DNA of 64,000 nucleotides from Marinomonas algicola (GTDB taxonomy: Bacteria > Pseudomonadota > Gammaproteobacteria > Pseudomonadales > Marinomonadaceae), in contig NZ_CP061941.1 in the NCBI RefSeq assembly GCF_014805825.1, positions 1,178,001 to 1,242,000 on the forward strand. Direction: 5' to 3'. Below the pieces are notes generated by a model, which worked only from the letters and a program-made list of their open reading frames with translations, ran no database searches and had not been told where the DNA came from. The position numbers and the translations under genes are program-made. This document shows positions 63,271 to 64,000 of this stretch, one piece after another (position 1 is the stretch's first letter; every line of letters begins with the position of its first letter).

Positions 63271-64000
63271 ATGACTCAACCACTTATAGAAATGCGTGAC
63301 ATTATAAAGAGCTTCTCAGGTGTGCGTGCATTAAATGGCGTCAGTATAAAGTTAGCACGTGGAGAAGCGTTATCCATATGTGGAGAGAATGGCTCAGGAA
63401 AATCCACGTTAATGAAAGTTCTTAGCGGGGTTTGGCCTTACGGTTCTTACGAAGGGGATATTTTTTTCGAAGGGCAAGTGGTTAAAGCCACTGGTATTCG
63501 AGATACGGAAGCATTGGGCATCGTCATTATTCACCAAGAATTAGCCTTGGTGAAAGAGCTTTCTGTCTTAGAAAATATTTTCTTAGGGAATGAGCTTGGT
63601 GGTTTTTTCAGATTAAATGATGACGACATGTATCGTAAAACCTGTGACCTACTAAAGCGAGTGAAACTGGATGTGTTACCGACTACTTTAGTTCGTGACT
63701 TAGGTGTCGGGCAGCAGCAGTTAGTTGAGATTGCCAAGGCTCTGAATAAGAATGTTAAGCTCTTGATACTAGATGAGCCAACGTCCTCGCTCACCCGTAA
63801 TGAAATTCAAATACTCTTAAATATTGTGCACGAATTGAAGGCGCAAGGGATAGCCTGTATTTACATTTCCCATAAATTAGATGAGGTGTTGGACTTATCT
63901 ACTTGGGTGGCTGTTATTCGTGATGGCGATCATATCGATACTAGGTCGGCAGCCGAACTGACTCAAAACGACATCATCAGCATGATGGTCGGGCGAGAAT
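63271..64000 (+). CDS. xylG: D-xylose ABC transporter ATP-binding protein, N-terminal part (cut by window edge)
   Basis: The frame runs open from ATG 63271 to the right edge (243 codons). It begins MTQPLIEMRDIIKSFSGVRA and shows Walker A GENGSGKSTLMKV, the Q-loop IIHQELALV, the signature LGVGQQQLVEIAKAL and Walker B LLILDEPTSSL, all in the first nucleotide-binding domain. The SYEGDIFFEG segment is typical of XylG among the RbsA-like proteins. AGGGGGAAAA precedes the start. The second domain and xylH should lie to the right. Confidence 0.93.
   Translation, partial: MTQPLIEMRDIIKSFSGVRALNGVSIKLARGEALSICGENGSGKSTLMKVLSGVWPYGSYEGDIFFEGQVVKATGIRDTEALGIVIIHQELALVKELSVLENIFLGNELGGFFRLNDDDMYRKTCDLLKRVKLDVLPTTLVRDLGVGQQQLVEIAKALNKNVKLLILDEPTSSLTRNEIQILLNIVHELKAQGIACIYISHKLDEVLDLSTWVAVIRDGDHIDTRSAAELTQNDIISMMVGRE

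Overview
The window looks like chromosome from a marine gammaproteobacterium of the Oceanospirillales, most probably Marinomonas or a close relative. This is inferred from the AT-rich base composition (estimated by eye), from the gene families present, and from the abundance of uptake systems and LysR regulators. No 16S gene is present, so the assignment is not proven. No prophage, insertion sequence, CRISPR array or conjugative element was found. Nearly all genes are intact housekeeping, transport or catabolic genes.

Layout. 1-1.7 kb: a SulP anion transporter (cut by the left edge) downstream of a persulfide-dioxygenase-like metallo-hydrolase. 1.9-4.7 kb: uvrB with a LexA-type SOS box, a YciA thioesterase and a tRNA-Val(GAC) with its own promoter and terminator. 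5.5-10.8 kb: a TAXI-type TRAP transporter operon (binding protein, DUF1850 protein, fused permease), then hutF. 10.8-15.3 kb: a membrane diguanylate cyclase and a chemoreceptor, separated by a non-coding region with an 8-bp tandem repeat. 15.6-23.4 kb: an IclR regulator divergent from a one-carbon operon, purU-folD followed by a four-subunit sarcosine oxidase or N-methylglutamate dehydrogenase-like enzyme. 23.8-25.6 kb: umuDC behind a second SOS box. 25.7-33.4 kb: a LysR gene, a secreted SnoaL-like protein, a tripartite tricarboxylate transporter with a PrpF/GalD-like isomerase and divergent LysR, and rnk. 33.7-40.7 kb: a periplasm-sensing diguanylate cyclase, a deletion scar joining remnants of a GntR regulator and a ketoglutarate-semialdehyde dehydrogenase, a SugE/Gdx exporter, three LysR genes and an atypical SDR. 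41-45.1 kb: beta-alanine catabolism (aminotransferase and methylmalonate-semialdehyde dehydrogenase) and a DUF1989 protein.

45.3-64 kb is a sugar island. It holds xylA, xylR and xylB, a six-gene minus-strand locus (LacI regulator, ribose-type ABC transporter, Gfo/Idh/MocA dehydrogenase, TIM-barrel isomerase), and divergently xylF and the start of xylG. Inserted into the island at 49.6-54.4 kb are two uncharacterised small genes and a same-strand trio of amidase, C45-family Ntn hydrolase and ATP-grasp ligase. This trio is the best candidate in the window for an undescribed pathway, because the enzymes would make, trim and break amide bonds and are not part of xylose metabolism.

How the genes work together. 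Three themes recur: DNA-damage response (uvrB and umuDC under LexA-like boxes), scavenging of small organic acids, methylated amines, amino acids and pentoses through separate uptake systems next to their own regulators, and environmental sensing through two c-di-GMP cyclases and one chemoreceptor.
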